Position numbers and translations under genes: made by a program. A stretch of 34,146 bases of DNA from CBDVBD01 sp965372135 (GTDB taxonomy: Bacteria > Electryoneota > RPQS01 > CBDVBD01): NCBI GenBank assembly GCA_965372135.1, contig CBDVBD010000015.1, positions 1-34,146 of the forward strand. Reading direction: 5' to 3'. Positions 1-7,760 of this stretch are shown one piece after another (position 1 is the first letter of the stretch; each line of letters begins with the position of its first letter). Under the pieces are notes generated by a model. It was not told the DNA's origin. It saw nothing but the letters and a program-made list of their open reading frames with translations, and made no database searches.

Positions 1-450
1 TGTAGGACCCATTTCCCGCAGATGGTCAGGACGGGCGTTGGTTATCACCCCAATGTTCGAACGCACAAACTGACGTTCACTCACCCATTGATACAACGGC
101 AACACTGCCATACACTCGATGACAACTGCCTGGGGATTTCGACGTCTAATATATCGAAAGACTTTAACCTGCTCAATAATATTGGCACCGTGAGGACGGA
201 TAATTGGCACCTCAAGCCCTTGATCATCGATGATCCGAGGGGTGGTTCCTGTGGTCTTGGCAAAAGTACGAATCCCCCCCGCCCGCAATCCAGCCGCTAT
301 CAGCCGGGTCACCGAGGATTTACCCCGTGTCCCGTTGACATGTATCCGAATCGGGATCGCATCCACATTCCGCTGATGGCGCTTAAATTCCCAAACACCA
401 TAAAGGAATATGGACAAAATCATCAATAACAATATGATAAGCAGTAACAT
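1..450 (-). CDS. pgsB: PgsB/CapB-type poly-gamma-glutamate synthase subunit, N-terminal part (cut by window edge)
   Basis: This is the first 150 codons of a Mur-ligase-like ATP-dependent amide ligase. In characterised species PgsB/CapB, with PgsC and PgsA, polymerises glutamate into a surface polymer at the inner membrane. The sequence shows one N-terminal membrane segment (residues 1-19), a P-loop NGTRGKSS (39-46), the family motif KTTGTTP (65-71), an ECMAV element with Glu112, and TNARPDHLREMG (137-148). This motif order matches PgsB closely. The start is the ATG at 448-450, which directly precedes the hydrophobic helix; no strong ribosome binding site is visible. A promoter-like pair lies about 34 nt upstream, so it probably starts its own transcript after the ispG run. 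The C-terminal two thirds and any pgsC/pgsA partners are outside the window, so the polymer made cannot be stated. Confidence 0.88.
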   Translation of the reverse strand, partial: MLLLIILLLMILSIFLYGVWEFKRHQRNVDAIPIRIHVNGTRGKSSVTRLIAAGLRAGGIRTFAKTTGTTPRIIDDQGLEVPIIRPHGANIIEQVKVFRYIRRRNPQAVVIECMAVLPLYQWVSERQFVRSNIGVITNARPDHLREMGPT

Positions 451-474
451 GCCGCTACAAGTCGTAAATTTAAC

Positions 475-672
475 TCAAACATATAATATACAAAAAAACC
501 GGATAAGATTCAACATCTTTCCCTGGTTAGTTATTTTAACTGGAAAATCCGGCAACCACTGATAATGCAGAAATTGCATAGAATCCTGTTCCGTGCACAG
601 CACAACTATCACTAAAAAACACTGTACGGAATTGTAAAACCTAAAGTTCCACAGCTTTGACAGTTCCAACAT
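475..672 (-). CDS. small hypothetical ORF after ispG (doubtful)
   Basis: A 65-codon frame opens with ATG one base after the ispG stop. A GGAG lies four bases upstream of the ATG, which is why I list it. The product has two hydrophobic stretches (about residues 18-26 and 54-65) and no recognisable domain. Against it: the sequence is AT-rich, its last codons coincide with a terminator-like hairpin and T-run, and a pgsB promoter candidate lies inside it. It may be non-coding spacer. Confidence 0.2.
   Translation of the reverse strand: MLELSKLWNFRFYNSVQCFLVIVVLCTEQDSMQFLHYQWLPDFPVKITNQGKMLNLIRFFCILYV
485..513 (-). promoter_or_regulatory. candidate sigma70-type promoter for pgsB
   Basis: On the minus strand, TTGAAT (513-508) is followed by a 17-nt spacer and TATATT (490-485). 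These match 4/6 and 5/6 consensus positions. The predicted start would leave a leader of roughly 30 nt before the pgsB ATG. It overlaps the terminator-like hairpin next to it, as expected where one transcript ends and another begins. It was found by eye only. Confidence 0.4.
492..523 (-). terminator. weak intrinsic-terminator-like hairpin after ispG
   Basis: On the transcribed strand GGGAAAGAT (523-515), loop GTTGA, and ATCTTATCC (509-501) can pair at seven of nine positions. GG and a run of seven T (498-492) follow. The stem is AT-rich, so termination would be inefficient. It lies inside the 65-codon open frame after ispG, which argues against that frame being a gene. Confidence 0.35.
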
Positions 673-673
673 A

Positions 674-1753
674 CTACTCCGGTTTAGAATAGTGCAAAAT
701 CTCTGCCACCAACTGATCCACTATCTGCGATTCAGAAATTTTCCGCACAATCTCCCCACGCCGAAACAACAATCCCGATCCCTTCCCGCCTGCAATCCCC
801 AAGTCCGCTTCACGAGCTTCGCCGGGACCGTTCACCGCACATCCCATCACCGCAACCGTCATCGGCGTCAGCACCTCACTGGTCTTCTCCATCGCCGCAT
901 GTACAATTTTCTCTACATCCATATCGGTACGCGCACAGGTCGGACACGAAATCCACCGGATACCGCGACGCCTGAGTCCCAACGTGTCCAGGATCTCGTA
1001 GGCAGCTGTAACCTCCTGAAGCTTATCCCCGGTCAATGAAATCCGGATGGTATCCCCAATCCCGTCCGCCAGCAGCAAACCCACACCCACCGCAGATCTT
1101 GCCGTACCCCGGATTCCCGGTCCCGCTTCAGTGACTCCCAAATGCTGAGGGTAATCCACTTGCTCGGCTAACTGACTGCAAGCCTCCACCATCAACGGCA
1201 CATCCGATGATTTGATGGACAGCACCACATCATCGAACCCTAATTCGTCGAACAATTCGATATGCCGTAATGCCGCTTGCACCAATGCCTCCGGACATAA
1301 TCCATACTGTTGATACAAATCCTTCGGCAACGAACCCCCATTGACACCAATCCGAATCGGAACCCCCTGATCCTGACACGCCTTGACTACCTCCCGAACC
1401 CGATCCTTCCCGCCGATATTGCCTGGATTGATACGTAGCTTATCGGCATATTTCGCCACCGCCACCGCCAGTCGGTAGTCAAAATGAATATCCGCAACCA
1501 ACGGCACCGGACTATGCGCTTGAATTTCCTGAAATGCCGCCACCGAATCCGTGTCCGGCACCGACACCCGCATCAAATCACAACCGGCTCGTGCCAATCG
1601 CTCAATCTGTGCCAATGTAGCAGCCACATCAGTGGTCGGTGTATTGGTCATCGATTGTACCGAAATCGGAGCCGATCCGCCGATCAACACATCACCCACC
1701 CTAACCTGTCGTGTCGTGCGCCTTTGTATCTTATTCCGATATGTTGCCATCAT
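674..1753 (-). CDS. ispG: 4-hydroxy-3-methylbut-2-en-1-yl diphosphate synthase (IspG/GcpE)
   Basis: IspG is the [4Fe-4S] enzyme of the methylerythritol phosphate pathway. It reductively opens 2-C-methyl-D-erythritol 2,4-cyclodiphosphate to HMBPP, an isoprenoid precursor. At 359 residues it is the short, single-barrel bacterial form without the plant/Chlamydia insert. Visible landmarks are PISVQSMTNTPT near 29-40, ADIHFDYRLA (87-96), the NPGNIG loop (109-114), VTEAG (207-211), the cluster ligands Cys270 and Cys273 (CPTCARTD) and Cys305 (MGCAVNGPGE), and Glu312. The frame begins with two ATGs and either could start it; neither has a clear ribosome binding site. It follows the rodZ-like gene by 18 bp and is probably the last gene of that run. 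Its product supplies isoprenoids that the UbiA enzyme in the same run would use. Confidence 0.97.
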   Translation of the reverse strand: MMATYRNKIQRRTTRQVRVGDVLIGGSAPISVQSMTNTPTTDVAATLAQIERLARAGCDLMRVSVPDTDSVAAFQEIQAHSPVPLVADIHFDYRLAVAVAKYADKLRINPGNIGGKDRVREVVKACQDQGVPIRIGVNGGSLPKDLYQQYGLCPEALVQAALRHIELFDELGFDDVVLSIKSSDVPLMVEACSQLAEQVDYPQHLGVTEAGPGIRGTARSAVGVGLLLADGIGDTIRISLTGDKLQEVTAAYEILDTLGLRRRGIRWISCPTCARTDMDVEKIVHAAMEKTSEVLTPMTVAVMGCAVNGPGEAREADLGIAGGKGSGLLFRRGEIVRKISESQIVDQLVAEILHYSKPE

Positions 1754-1771
1754 AAGATTCGAGATAATAAA

Positions 1772-2623
1772 TCACTCGATTCCGCCTGTGCCGCTATCTT
1801 CCGGGACTTCAATCTCTGGTTCCAGACCCAGAATTTTCTCAATCACACCTTCCGGTCCCAAAGTCAACGTTACCACCTGATTCTGCAAACCCAGCACTCC
1901 TAAATCATTGTCATTATGGCTTATCCGTGCCCCACCGGAATTCCCTATCTTCATCCACAATAACTGATTAACGTCCCAGGTTTTGGACTGCCCGGCTTGA
2001 AATAAATAATCCCGCTTCAACGTATCATCCAGCACAATTTCCACATAACAGGGATCCGAAAACATCGCACTGACCGTAAACGGTTCCAATATAGCCGGTT
2101 CCGCTGAAACAACCGTAGTATCCGACACTGTCGGAGGTGTAACCATTGTATCCGCTGGCAGCGTAGTTGTCTGCTCCTCTAAAGGTGGAGCCGGTTCTTC
2201 TGCAGGCTTTGACCGAATGATTGACAGCACCCAAACCCCCACCACCACAATCCCCACCACCAACAACCCATACCACAACCCATGGGTTTTGACTTTAACC
2301 GCCGGGAAACGACTCCTAAGCAGCGACGGCGGTTCTTGGGGCAAATCGACTCTCGTCGGCTCGGTACCTTCCTCGTCCTCCTCTTCAGTGATGCCCTTTT
2401 CCAGCTCATCGTACTTCTTCAGCACCTTCAACACGTTCATCCCCACACACTGGGCATACGCTTTAAGGAATCCCTTGATGTATGGCTCCGGGAGAATGTC
2501 CCACCTGCCATCTTCTAAAGCTTCCAAGAACTTTGTAGCAATCTTGGTCTTCGCTGAAATCTCTTCCAGCGTGACTTTCTTGAACTGCCGAGCGGCTTTT
2601 AATTCATCACAAAAATGCTTCAC
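1772..2623 (-). CDS. RodZ-like helix-turn-helix membrane protein
   Basis: RodZ proteins link the MreB cytoskeleton to the cell-wall elongation machinery. The order here is typical: an N-terminal HTH_25/XRE-like helix-turn-helix (about residues 5-65, with LEEISAKTKIATKFLEALE), an acidic linker (78-95), one membrane segment (about 115-135), a Pro/Thr-rich periplasmic linker (138-175), and a C-terminal DUF4115-like beta domain (about 180-260). The start is a GTG whose first bases overlap the maf stop (GTGA), with GGGAGG seven bases upstream, so translation is probably coupled to maf. At 283 residues it is a normal length for RodZ-like proteins outside the Proteobacteria. No mreB is in the window, so a role in shape determination rests on domain architecture alone. 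Confidence 0.85.
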   Translation of the reverse strand: MKHFCDELKAARQFKKVTLEEISAKTKIATKFLEALEDGRWDILPEPYIKGFLKAYAQCVGMNVLKVLKKYDELEKGITEEEDEEGTEPTRVDLPQEPPSLLRSRFPAVKVKTHGLWYGLLVVGIVVVGVWVLSIIRSKPAEEPAPPLEEQTTTLPADTMVTPPTVSDTTVVSAEPAILEPFTVSAMFSDPCYVEIVLDDTLKRDYLFQAGQSKTWDVNQLLWMKIGNSGGARISHNDNDLGVLGLQNQVVTLTLGPEGVIEKILGLEPEIEVPEDSGTGGIE

Positions 2624-3213
2624 AGGTCAACCTCCCGTAAAGACTTGATGGCTTGCCAAATGGTTCCCAAAGGCAATCCCACCACATTGAAATAACACCC
2701 GCGAATTTCTTGTACAAACCGAGCACCCAATCCTTGAATCCCGTATCCACCGGCTTTGTCGAACGGTTCGCCCGATTGAATATATCCTTTAATATCACTG
2801 TCGCTCAATTCGTAAAACCGCACTTCGGTCACCGCATGATCTATGATTTCGATTTGATTATTTAACAAAACAATGCAAAATCCGGTAATGACTTGATGCC
2901 AGCATCCGGATAATCTCTGAAGCATCTCCGTTGCCTGATCCTCGCCCACCGGTTTCCCCTTGGCAGCACCATCACAAACAACCAAGGTGTCAGCTCCCAG
3001 CACCAGTCGATCAGGAAATTCCTTAGCCACATGATGGCATTTCAATTGTGCACTTGCCCGAACATGCATCGCGAAATCATCACCATCTGGACCATCCTCC
3101 GGCAGTTGACTCGGAACCACCCGCACTCGAAACCCAACTTGTTCCAGTAATTGTTTCCGTCGCGGTGATGCCGACGCTAATACAATCTCTGGTGCTAGCA
3201 AATTGTGACACAC
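2620..3213 (-). CDS. maf: Maf family nucleoside triphosphate pyrophosphatase
   Basis: Maf enzymes hydrolyse non-canonical or selected nucleoside triphosphates to monophosphates and pyrophosphate. The protein has the family's N-terminal SASPRRKQLL (14-23), LGADTLVVCDG, KPVGEDQA, a GEPFDKAGGYGIQG loop and a terminal NVVGLPLG. The DKAGxYGIQG-type loop resembles the dTTP/UTP pyrophosphatase (YhdE-like) branch more than the 7-methyl-GTP branch. That substrate assignment is an inference. At 197 residues it is full length. The start is a GTG at 3211-3213, six bases after the UbiA stop, with only a weak upstream GGGA. Its stop overlaps the RodZ-like start. Close association of maf with cell-shape genes (mreBCD, rodZ) is common in bacteria and fits this order. 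Confidence 0.93.
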   Translation of the reverse strand: MCHNLLAPEIVLASASPRRKQLLEQVGFRVRVVPSQLPEDGPDGDDFAMHVRASAQLKCHHVAKEFPDRLVLGADTLVVCDGAAKGKPVGEDQATEMLQRLSGCWHQVITGFCIVLLNNQIEIIDHAVTEVRFYELSDSDIKGYIQSGEPFDKAGGYGIQGLGARFVQEIRGCYFNVVGLPLGTIWQAIKSLREVDL

Positions 3214-3219
3214 TACTGA

Positions 3220-4089
3220 TTATCCCAAAAGAATCGCCACCAATCCTATCGCCATCCCCGCCTTCAATCCAACACTCACCTGTCGGAGTGATCTTGGGTC
3301 CTCTGATATCCATAACTTCCACATCATCCCCACCAACAACCCATCCACCCCTAACAACGCCACCAGAAAATACACTACTCCATACGTCCCCGTCACAAAC
3401 GGAATTATGGTAACGATTATCAACAACCCCAACGCCAAGCAAATCAATAATCGCGGAAAAGCCACCCCAAACCGCACCGCGATGGTATTAAACCCCATTA
3501 AAGCATCCCCCTCCCGATCTTCCAAGTCCTTAACCACCTCCCTGGCAAAATGAAATAACAATCCAAATAGCGCCGGATATTCCGTGCCCCGCACCGTCCC
3601 CAGAGCGATTCCCCCGAACGGAAACGTCAACCCTGCCATTAACGCCACCGACAGATTCCCCCAGACCGGTATGGATTTCAAATACAACGAATACCCCGCC
3701 AAAAGTATCACCACAAACAAAGCAACCCAAAACACCGCCGGAGAAACCATCCATGCAAGTATCAAACCTGCCAATCCACCAATGATCACAATTGCCCAAG
3801 CGCCAATTCTGGATACAGCACCAACCACTAACGGTCGATTGGGATGGTTGATCCGGTCCGATTCCACATCACATAAATCGTTAAATACATTCCCGGCTGC
3901 CATTATCAACGATGCTGCCAAAGCCGCTCCCAATACCGGCATCCATTCCCAAGCAGCCCATTTCGACGCAAGATAAGCGCCCAAACACACCGCCCCAAAC
4001 GTCATAAACATATTGACCGGTCGTAGCACCACCAGCCATCCTACACCCCCGGGATCCTGAGATATATCATCAACAGAAACTTTTGTCAT
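3220..4089 (-). CDS. UbiA family prenyltransferase (DGGGP-synthase-like)
   Basis: This integral-membrane enzyme moves a polyprenyl group from its diphosphate to an acceptor. Both Mg-diphosphate motifs are present: N70-D71-xx-D74-xxx-D78 followed by NHPNRP, and D188-xx-D191-xxx-D195 (VVKDLEDREGD). Between and after them are about eight to nine hydrophobic helices; the length is 289 residues. The NDxxDxxxDxxNHPxRPL signature resembles the digeranylgeranylglyceryl-phosphate-synthase-like branch, known from archaea and also found in FCB-group bacteria. MenA-, UbiA- and chlorophyll-synthase-like roles cannot be excluded from sequence reading. The start overlaps the flippase stop by four bases, so the two are probably co-translated. 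The acceptor (glycerol phosphate, quinone ring, other) is unknown; no GGGP synthase is in the window. Confidence 0.85.
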   Translation of the reverse strand: MTKVSVDDISQDPGGVGWLVVLRPVNMFMTFGAVCLGAYLASKWAAWEWMPVLGAALAASLIMAAGNVFNDLCDVESDRINHPNRPLVVGAVSRIGAWAIVIIGGLAGLILAWMVSPAVFWVALFVVILLAGYSLYLKSIPVWGNLSVALMAGLTFPFGGIALGTVRGTEYPALFGLLFHFAREVVKDLEDREGDALMGFNTIAVRFGVAFPRLLICLALGLLIIVTIIPFVTGTYGVVYFLVALLGVDGLLVGMMWKLWISEDPRSLRQVSVGLKAGMAIGLVAILLG

Positions 4090-5444
4090 GGCGCTATATC
4101 CAACTTTCGATTCCGCCGTACCGCTTGGATGACTTCCTGAATATCACTGCGCGTCACCAACAGCGCATCAAGGGTTCTAATCCCGGATTCCCGCTTAAAA
4201 GCATAAAAGAACATTGATCCCGTAAATCCATGAGTGATACTGGATGCGATCGCCGCTCCCACTATCCCAAATTTGGGAATCAATATCAAATTAATCACCA
4301 CATTTCCAACGAATGCAAAGATAGATATCCACATAGCATATTTCGGCAGCCCGCGTCCAATTAAATCCCCCGCCATCATTTTTGCTAATGTATAGATTAT
4401 TCCACCCGGTAGCAGCAGCAACAACGCGGGATACGCCGGCAGAAACGCCTCCCCGAACATGATCTTTATTAGCAGCCAGCCCAAACTTGCTATTAATACC
4501 GCACATATCACTGAAATCGAAAAGCCGAATCGGCTGAGCTTTGGAGTCAGCTGATCTCCCGCTTGATTATCCCGCCAGGAGATATGAGGAATCAAAACCT
4601 GAGAAATCGCGGTAGGCAGATACCATAACACCATCAACATCCCAAAAGCAATAGAATAATATCCCACATCCTGAGCAGTGAGGTAATAAGCGATGATAAA
4701 CATATCGATTCGCTGCTTTAAAAACGAAAACACATTGGCGACATGCGCCTGAAGAATGAATCTTGTGACCCGCTTGAACCAATGAAAACTTATGGCAATG
4801 CGCCAGCCCACCCGCCACCACGCAGAACCGGCTTGCAAAAATGCACAAATCGTTCTTGCCGAAAACCACACCAACACCGCTGTCAATACGGTTAATTTCC
4901 CCATCCACCATAACAGCGCCACACCGACAAAAACCAACAACTCAGTAAGTAATAATGTCAGACTGAATCGTCGGATCCAATCCAACCCCATGACCAATCC
5001 ATGACTGAACTCCAAAAGCATTAGTGGAATAATAGCTGCCAGCGCAATCAACCATAACCTCGATCCCAAATCAGGCACAAAACTCACATGCTGCACAATG
5101 ATAAAAAAATATGCCACAAGAGCGACAATCGCACCCCAAACCAAAGCCAACAAAAAGCTATTTCCCACCAACGCCCGGCGTGCGTCAGGAAATCTTCCCA
5201 TAAAATGTGAGTTGGCAGCAGACAAACTGCCATGGGCTAATATCACCAACGTGTTAGCAGACAACAATGTCAAAGAAAACAAACCCTTTCCGGAAGGTCC
5301 CAACGCTCGGGACACGACAATCTGAACCGCAGTTCCAAAAAGAAACAATCCGGTCTGCCCCCCAAAAGTAGCCGTTAATTTCGCTAATAACGATTCCTTA
5401 TTTACCAACGGCGACATATTATCAGAAGCGAAATTACCGGTCAA
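4086..5444 (-). CDS. polysaccharide/lipid-linked sugar flippase, Wzx/MATE-like
   Basis: This 452-residue polytopic membrane protein has about twelve to fourteen hydrophobic helices. It has the polysaccharide-biosynthesis (MOP superfamily) start: TFGGQTGLFLFGTAVQIVVSRALGP-type residues at about 26-51, with the characteristic GPSGKG loop. Family members flip lipid-linked glycans across the inner membrane. The charged C-terminal tail (about 410-452) is cytoplasmic. The longest frame starts with TTG at 5442-5444, eleven bases inside the glycosyltransferase gene, with a GGGGGA five bases upstream. An ATG nine codons later (5415-5417) has no ribosome binding site and is the alternative. Pairing with the upstream GT4 gene suggests they handle the same surface glycan. 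Confidence 0.87.
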   Translation of the reverse strand: MTGNFASDNMSPLVNKESLLAKLTATFGGQTGLFLFGTAVQIVVSRALGPSGKGLFSLTLLSANTLVILAHGSLSAANSHFMGRFPDARRALVGNSFLLALVWGAIVALVAYFFIIVQHVSFVPDLGSRLWLIALAAIIPLMLLEFSHGLVMGLDWIRRFSLTLLLTELLVFVGVALLWWMGKLTVLTAVLVWFSARTICAFLQAGSAWWRVGWRIAISFHWFKRVTRFILQAHVANVFSFLKQRIDMFIIAYYLTAQDVGYYSIAFGMLMVLWYLPTAISQVLIPHISWRDNQAGDQLTPKLSRFGFSISVICAVLIASLGWLLIKIMFGEAFLPAYPALLLLLPGGIIYTLAKMMAGDLIGRGLPKYAMWISIFAFVGNVVINLILIPKFGIVGAAIASSITHGFTGSMFFYAFKRESGIRTLDALLVTRSDIQEVIQAVRRNRKLDIAP

Positions 5445-6540
5445 TATGTTCCCCCGTAACTAATCGATGATATAACCTCTCCATATCATCGGCATTAGAG
5501 GTAAAGTTATACTCCGACCTCACCATCTGAAACGAGTTTTCTCCACAACTGCTGCGAAATTCTATATCTACTGCCATCCTCAACATCGCCTTTGACAATG
5601 CTTTTATATCTTCTGGTGGCACCAAAATCCCGGTCACACCATCCTTCAATAATTTTGAAACCCCTCCCACATCCGATGCAATTGCCGGAACACCCATCGC
5701 ACCCGCTTCGAGAATCACCACTCCAAACGACTCCCACCGTGATGGTTGCAGCAGCACATCACAATACTGAAAAATGGACGGCATGTCCGAATACGAAACC
5801 TGTTCCTGGAAATTTACTTGGGAATCAAGCCTTAATTCAGCAACTAATTCCTCCAACTCCTCCCGGTATTCTGTATCCCCGCTGCCCACTAACACAAGTG
5901 AGATATTGTTAAATTCTTCAACTACTTCCCCAATCGCCTGTATCACCAAATCGTAACCATATAATGGCATCATCCGCGGCTTAACCACACAAAATCGCAC
6001 AGTGCCATCCGCGGAACTTACCCATCGTTCCCGATTGAAATGTGTTATATCAACACCAAAAGGAATTACATCAATCTGACTGCAATCGGGTGCAAAACGT
6101 GTGACGCATTCTGCCAGATACCGATTGGTGGCGGTCACTGCAGCTACACCTCTTAATGCCTTCTGACGGAACCCTATCCTGCGTGGATCCCCCCCCTCTT
6201 CTACCATTCGAATATCACTACCCCATACGGATATCACTGACCGAGGATGCCAACTCGCAACCCAACCAATCAAATCCGCCCTCAAGTAATGCACATGCAC
6301 AATGTCAAAACCACCAACACGAATTAGCCGCCACTCCAACCAAAGAAACCGTAGATGCCGAAACAATCTCAACCATTTCTGTCCCGGAACATCCCCAGGA
6401 TCCCGATAAATGACCTCCACATCCGGAAGCTCACCCGGTCTGACAGAAAGAAATACTACCTCATGCCCACGTCGTACCATCTCACCCGCCCACCGACGGG
6501 CATGAACCGCATTCACATCACTAATGAACAGGAGACGCAT
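5434..6540 (-). CDS. glycosyltransferase family 4 (GT-B fold)
   Basis: This 368-residue cytoplasmic or membrane-associated retaining glycosyltransferase adds a sugar from a nucleotide donor to a glycan or lipid carrier. The N-terminal Rossmann half shows MRLLFISDVNAVHARRWAGE and a DIVHVHYLRAD segment (79-90) with VWGSD (105-109). The C-terminal donor-binding half shows LVLVGSGD (215-222) and the GT4 signature E270-SFGVVIL-E278-AGAMGVPAIASDVGG. The length is normal for GT4. It starts at ATG 6538-6540 and its last eleven bases overlap the flippase frame. The 145-bp gap upstream separates it from the kinase gene, so it may begin a sub-operon, although I could not pick a convincing promoter there. 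The sugar transferred cannot be predicted. Confidence 0.92.
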   Translation of the reverse strand: MRLLFISDVNAVHARRWAGEMVRRGHEVVFLSVRPGELPDVEVIYRDPGDVPGQKWLRLFRHLRFLWLEWRLIRVGGFDIVHVHYLRADLIGWVASWHPRSVISVWGSDIRMVEEGGDPRRIGFRQKALRGVAAVTATNRYLAECVTRFAPDCSQIDVIPFGVDITHFNRERWVSSADGTVRFCVVKPRMMPLYGYDLVIQAIGEVVEEFNNISLVLVGSGDTEYREELEELVAELRLDSQVNFQEQVSYSDMPSIFQYCDVLLQPSRWESFGVVILEAGAMGVPAIASDVGGVSKLLKDGVTGILVPPEDIKALSKAMLRMAVDIEFRSSCGENSFQMVRSEYNFTSNADDMERLYHRLVTGEHIDR

Positions 6541-6685
6541 GGACTCTTAGCCTCTTACTGTACGGAATAAGAAATCCAATCGGTAAAAAATTTAGCAAAG
6601 GAAGGTAACATTGGTGGGTAAAATAAGTAATTAGTGAAATCAACTGCCACTTCTATAAACCAAAGACAGTCGCATCCGGGAATCC

Positions 6686-7324
6686 CTATCCGAACAACGT
6701 CTTCAAATGCAATTCCCGGTACAACAAGTCCTTGGCTTCATTGATCAATGTTCGATCCTTTTCCGGATCGGAATGAAAAGAATCCAACACCGCCAATCGG
6801 GTAAGACTCTTTCTGGACGATGCCCACCTATCATACGCTCGGTTTAATCTCTCCAAATACTCGCGCTCGATGGCTTGTTCGCAACCCCGGCCTCTACTCT
6901 GAATCCGTTCCATCAACGTATCCACATCGGCTCGCAAATATATAATCAAATCCGGAGGACGCAGTTGACTGACCATTATCCCGAAAAAATCCCGGTAATT
7001 CTGATAGTCCCGGTCGTCCATGCTGCCCTGTTCGTGCAACGTATGAGCGAATATTTCCACATCCTCATAAATCGTGCGATCCTGGATGCAGGACGTGCTG
7101 CTCTCAAAAATCTCCAACTGGCTATGAAATCGTTTGGAAAGGAAATATATCTGAAGATGAAAGGACCATCGCGGCATATCAGAATAAAAATCATTAAGAT
7201 ACGGATTATCGATAACCGGTTCGAAATAGGCTTTCCAACCAAGCTCTTTCGCCAGTTCTCGGGTCATGGTGGTCTTACCCACCCCGATGTTGCCAGCCAC
7301 TCCTACAAAATACGGTGGAGCCAT
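6686..7324 (-). CDS. deoxynucleoside kinase (dNK/dGK/dAK family)
   Basis: This salvage enzyme phosphorylates deoxynucleosides to 5'-monophosphates using ATP. The sequence has the P-loop GNIGVGKTT (11-19), the EPV motif (35-37), the substrate-binding DRTIYED (82-88), the RW and Q residues near 52-58, and a LID-like arginine-rich segment (RGRGCEQAIEREYL). At 212 residues it is full length. This matches the bacterial deoxyadenosine/deoxyguanosine kinase family, but base preference cannot be read from the sequence. ATG 7322-7324 is preceded by GGGAG at suitable spacing. The gene follows the PPC-domain gene by ten bases and is likely co-transcribed with it. Confidence 0.93.
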   Translation of the reverse strand: MAPPYFVGVAGNIGVGKTTMTRELAKELGWKAYFEPVIDNPYLNDFYSDMPRWSFHLQIYFLSKRFHSQLEIFESSTSCIQDRTIYEDVEIFAHTLHEQGSMDDRDYQNYRDFFGIMVSQLRPPDLIIYLRADVDTLMERIQSRGRGCEQAIEREYLERLNRAYDRWASSRKSLTRLAVLDSFHSDPEKDRTLINEAKDLLYRELHLKTLFG

Positions 7325-7334
7325 AACACTCCCG

Positions 7335-7760
7335 TTACTTGCCTAAATTCCACAAATCCAGTCCGGTAACCTGATCCCGAGCCCGGTCAACAGCTTCCTC
7401 CCAAGGACGAACGACCAATTCCGCCGTTACCGCAACCTGTGCGGAAAACAGATGCCCCCCTTTGCACTGCCCTTCCCGGTCGGAAATGGTGGCATGAAGA
7501 TGCCAAAAAGGACCACCATCCCGAAATGTCAAATTCCCCCACAGGTGCACCAATTCCCAATTCCCCGGGTTATTCCACCGGTGATATTCCTGCCGGTCCA
7601 AATCAAAATATCCCAACTCCACATCCCGAATCCCGCCAAGACCTTCCACCGTACCCCCACGCAACTCCTGCATCCGCGACCACTGAGTCAATTCAGAGAC
7701 CAACTCCCCACCGGGATACAGCCGTATCAAATAGACCGCGCCTACGCTTTTCCAATCCAT
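7335..7760 (-). CDS. PPC (DUF296/PCC) domain protein
   Basis: This is a 141-residue single-domain protein of the plants-and-prokaryotes-conserved (PPC) fold. It has RLYPGGELVSEL at the N terminus, a GxGGIRDVELGYFD strand pair (about 40-53), and the metal-site-like HLHATISD with a following KGGHLFSAQV (about 102-125). PPC proteins form trimers. In plants the domain is fused to AT-hooks; free-standing bacterial copies have no settled function, and some are annotated as DNA-binding without proof. Its first 19 bases overlap the end of the reductase gene, which indicates translational coupling. No AT-hook or other DNA-binding element is visible here. Confidence 0.88.
   Translation of the reverse strand: MDWKSVGAVYLIRLYPGGELVSELTQWSRMQELRGGTVEGLGGIRDVELGYFDLDRQEYHRWNNPGNWELVHLWGNLTFRDGGPFWHLHATISDREGQCKGGHLFSAQVAVTAELVVRPWEEAVDRARDQVTGLDLWNLGK

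Noticed and set aside
6541..6685. promoter or small gene between the kinase and the glycosyltransferase
   Set aside because: The 145-bp gap is AT-rich, but no hexamer pair, hairpin or coding frame stands out.
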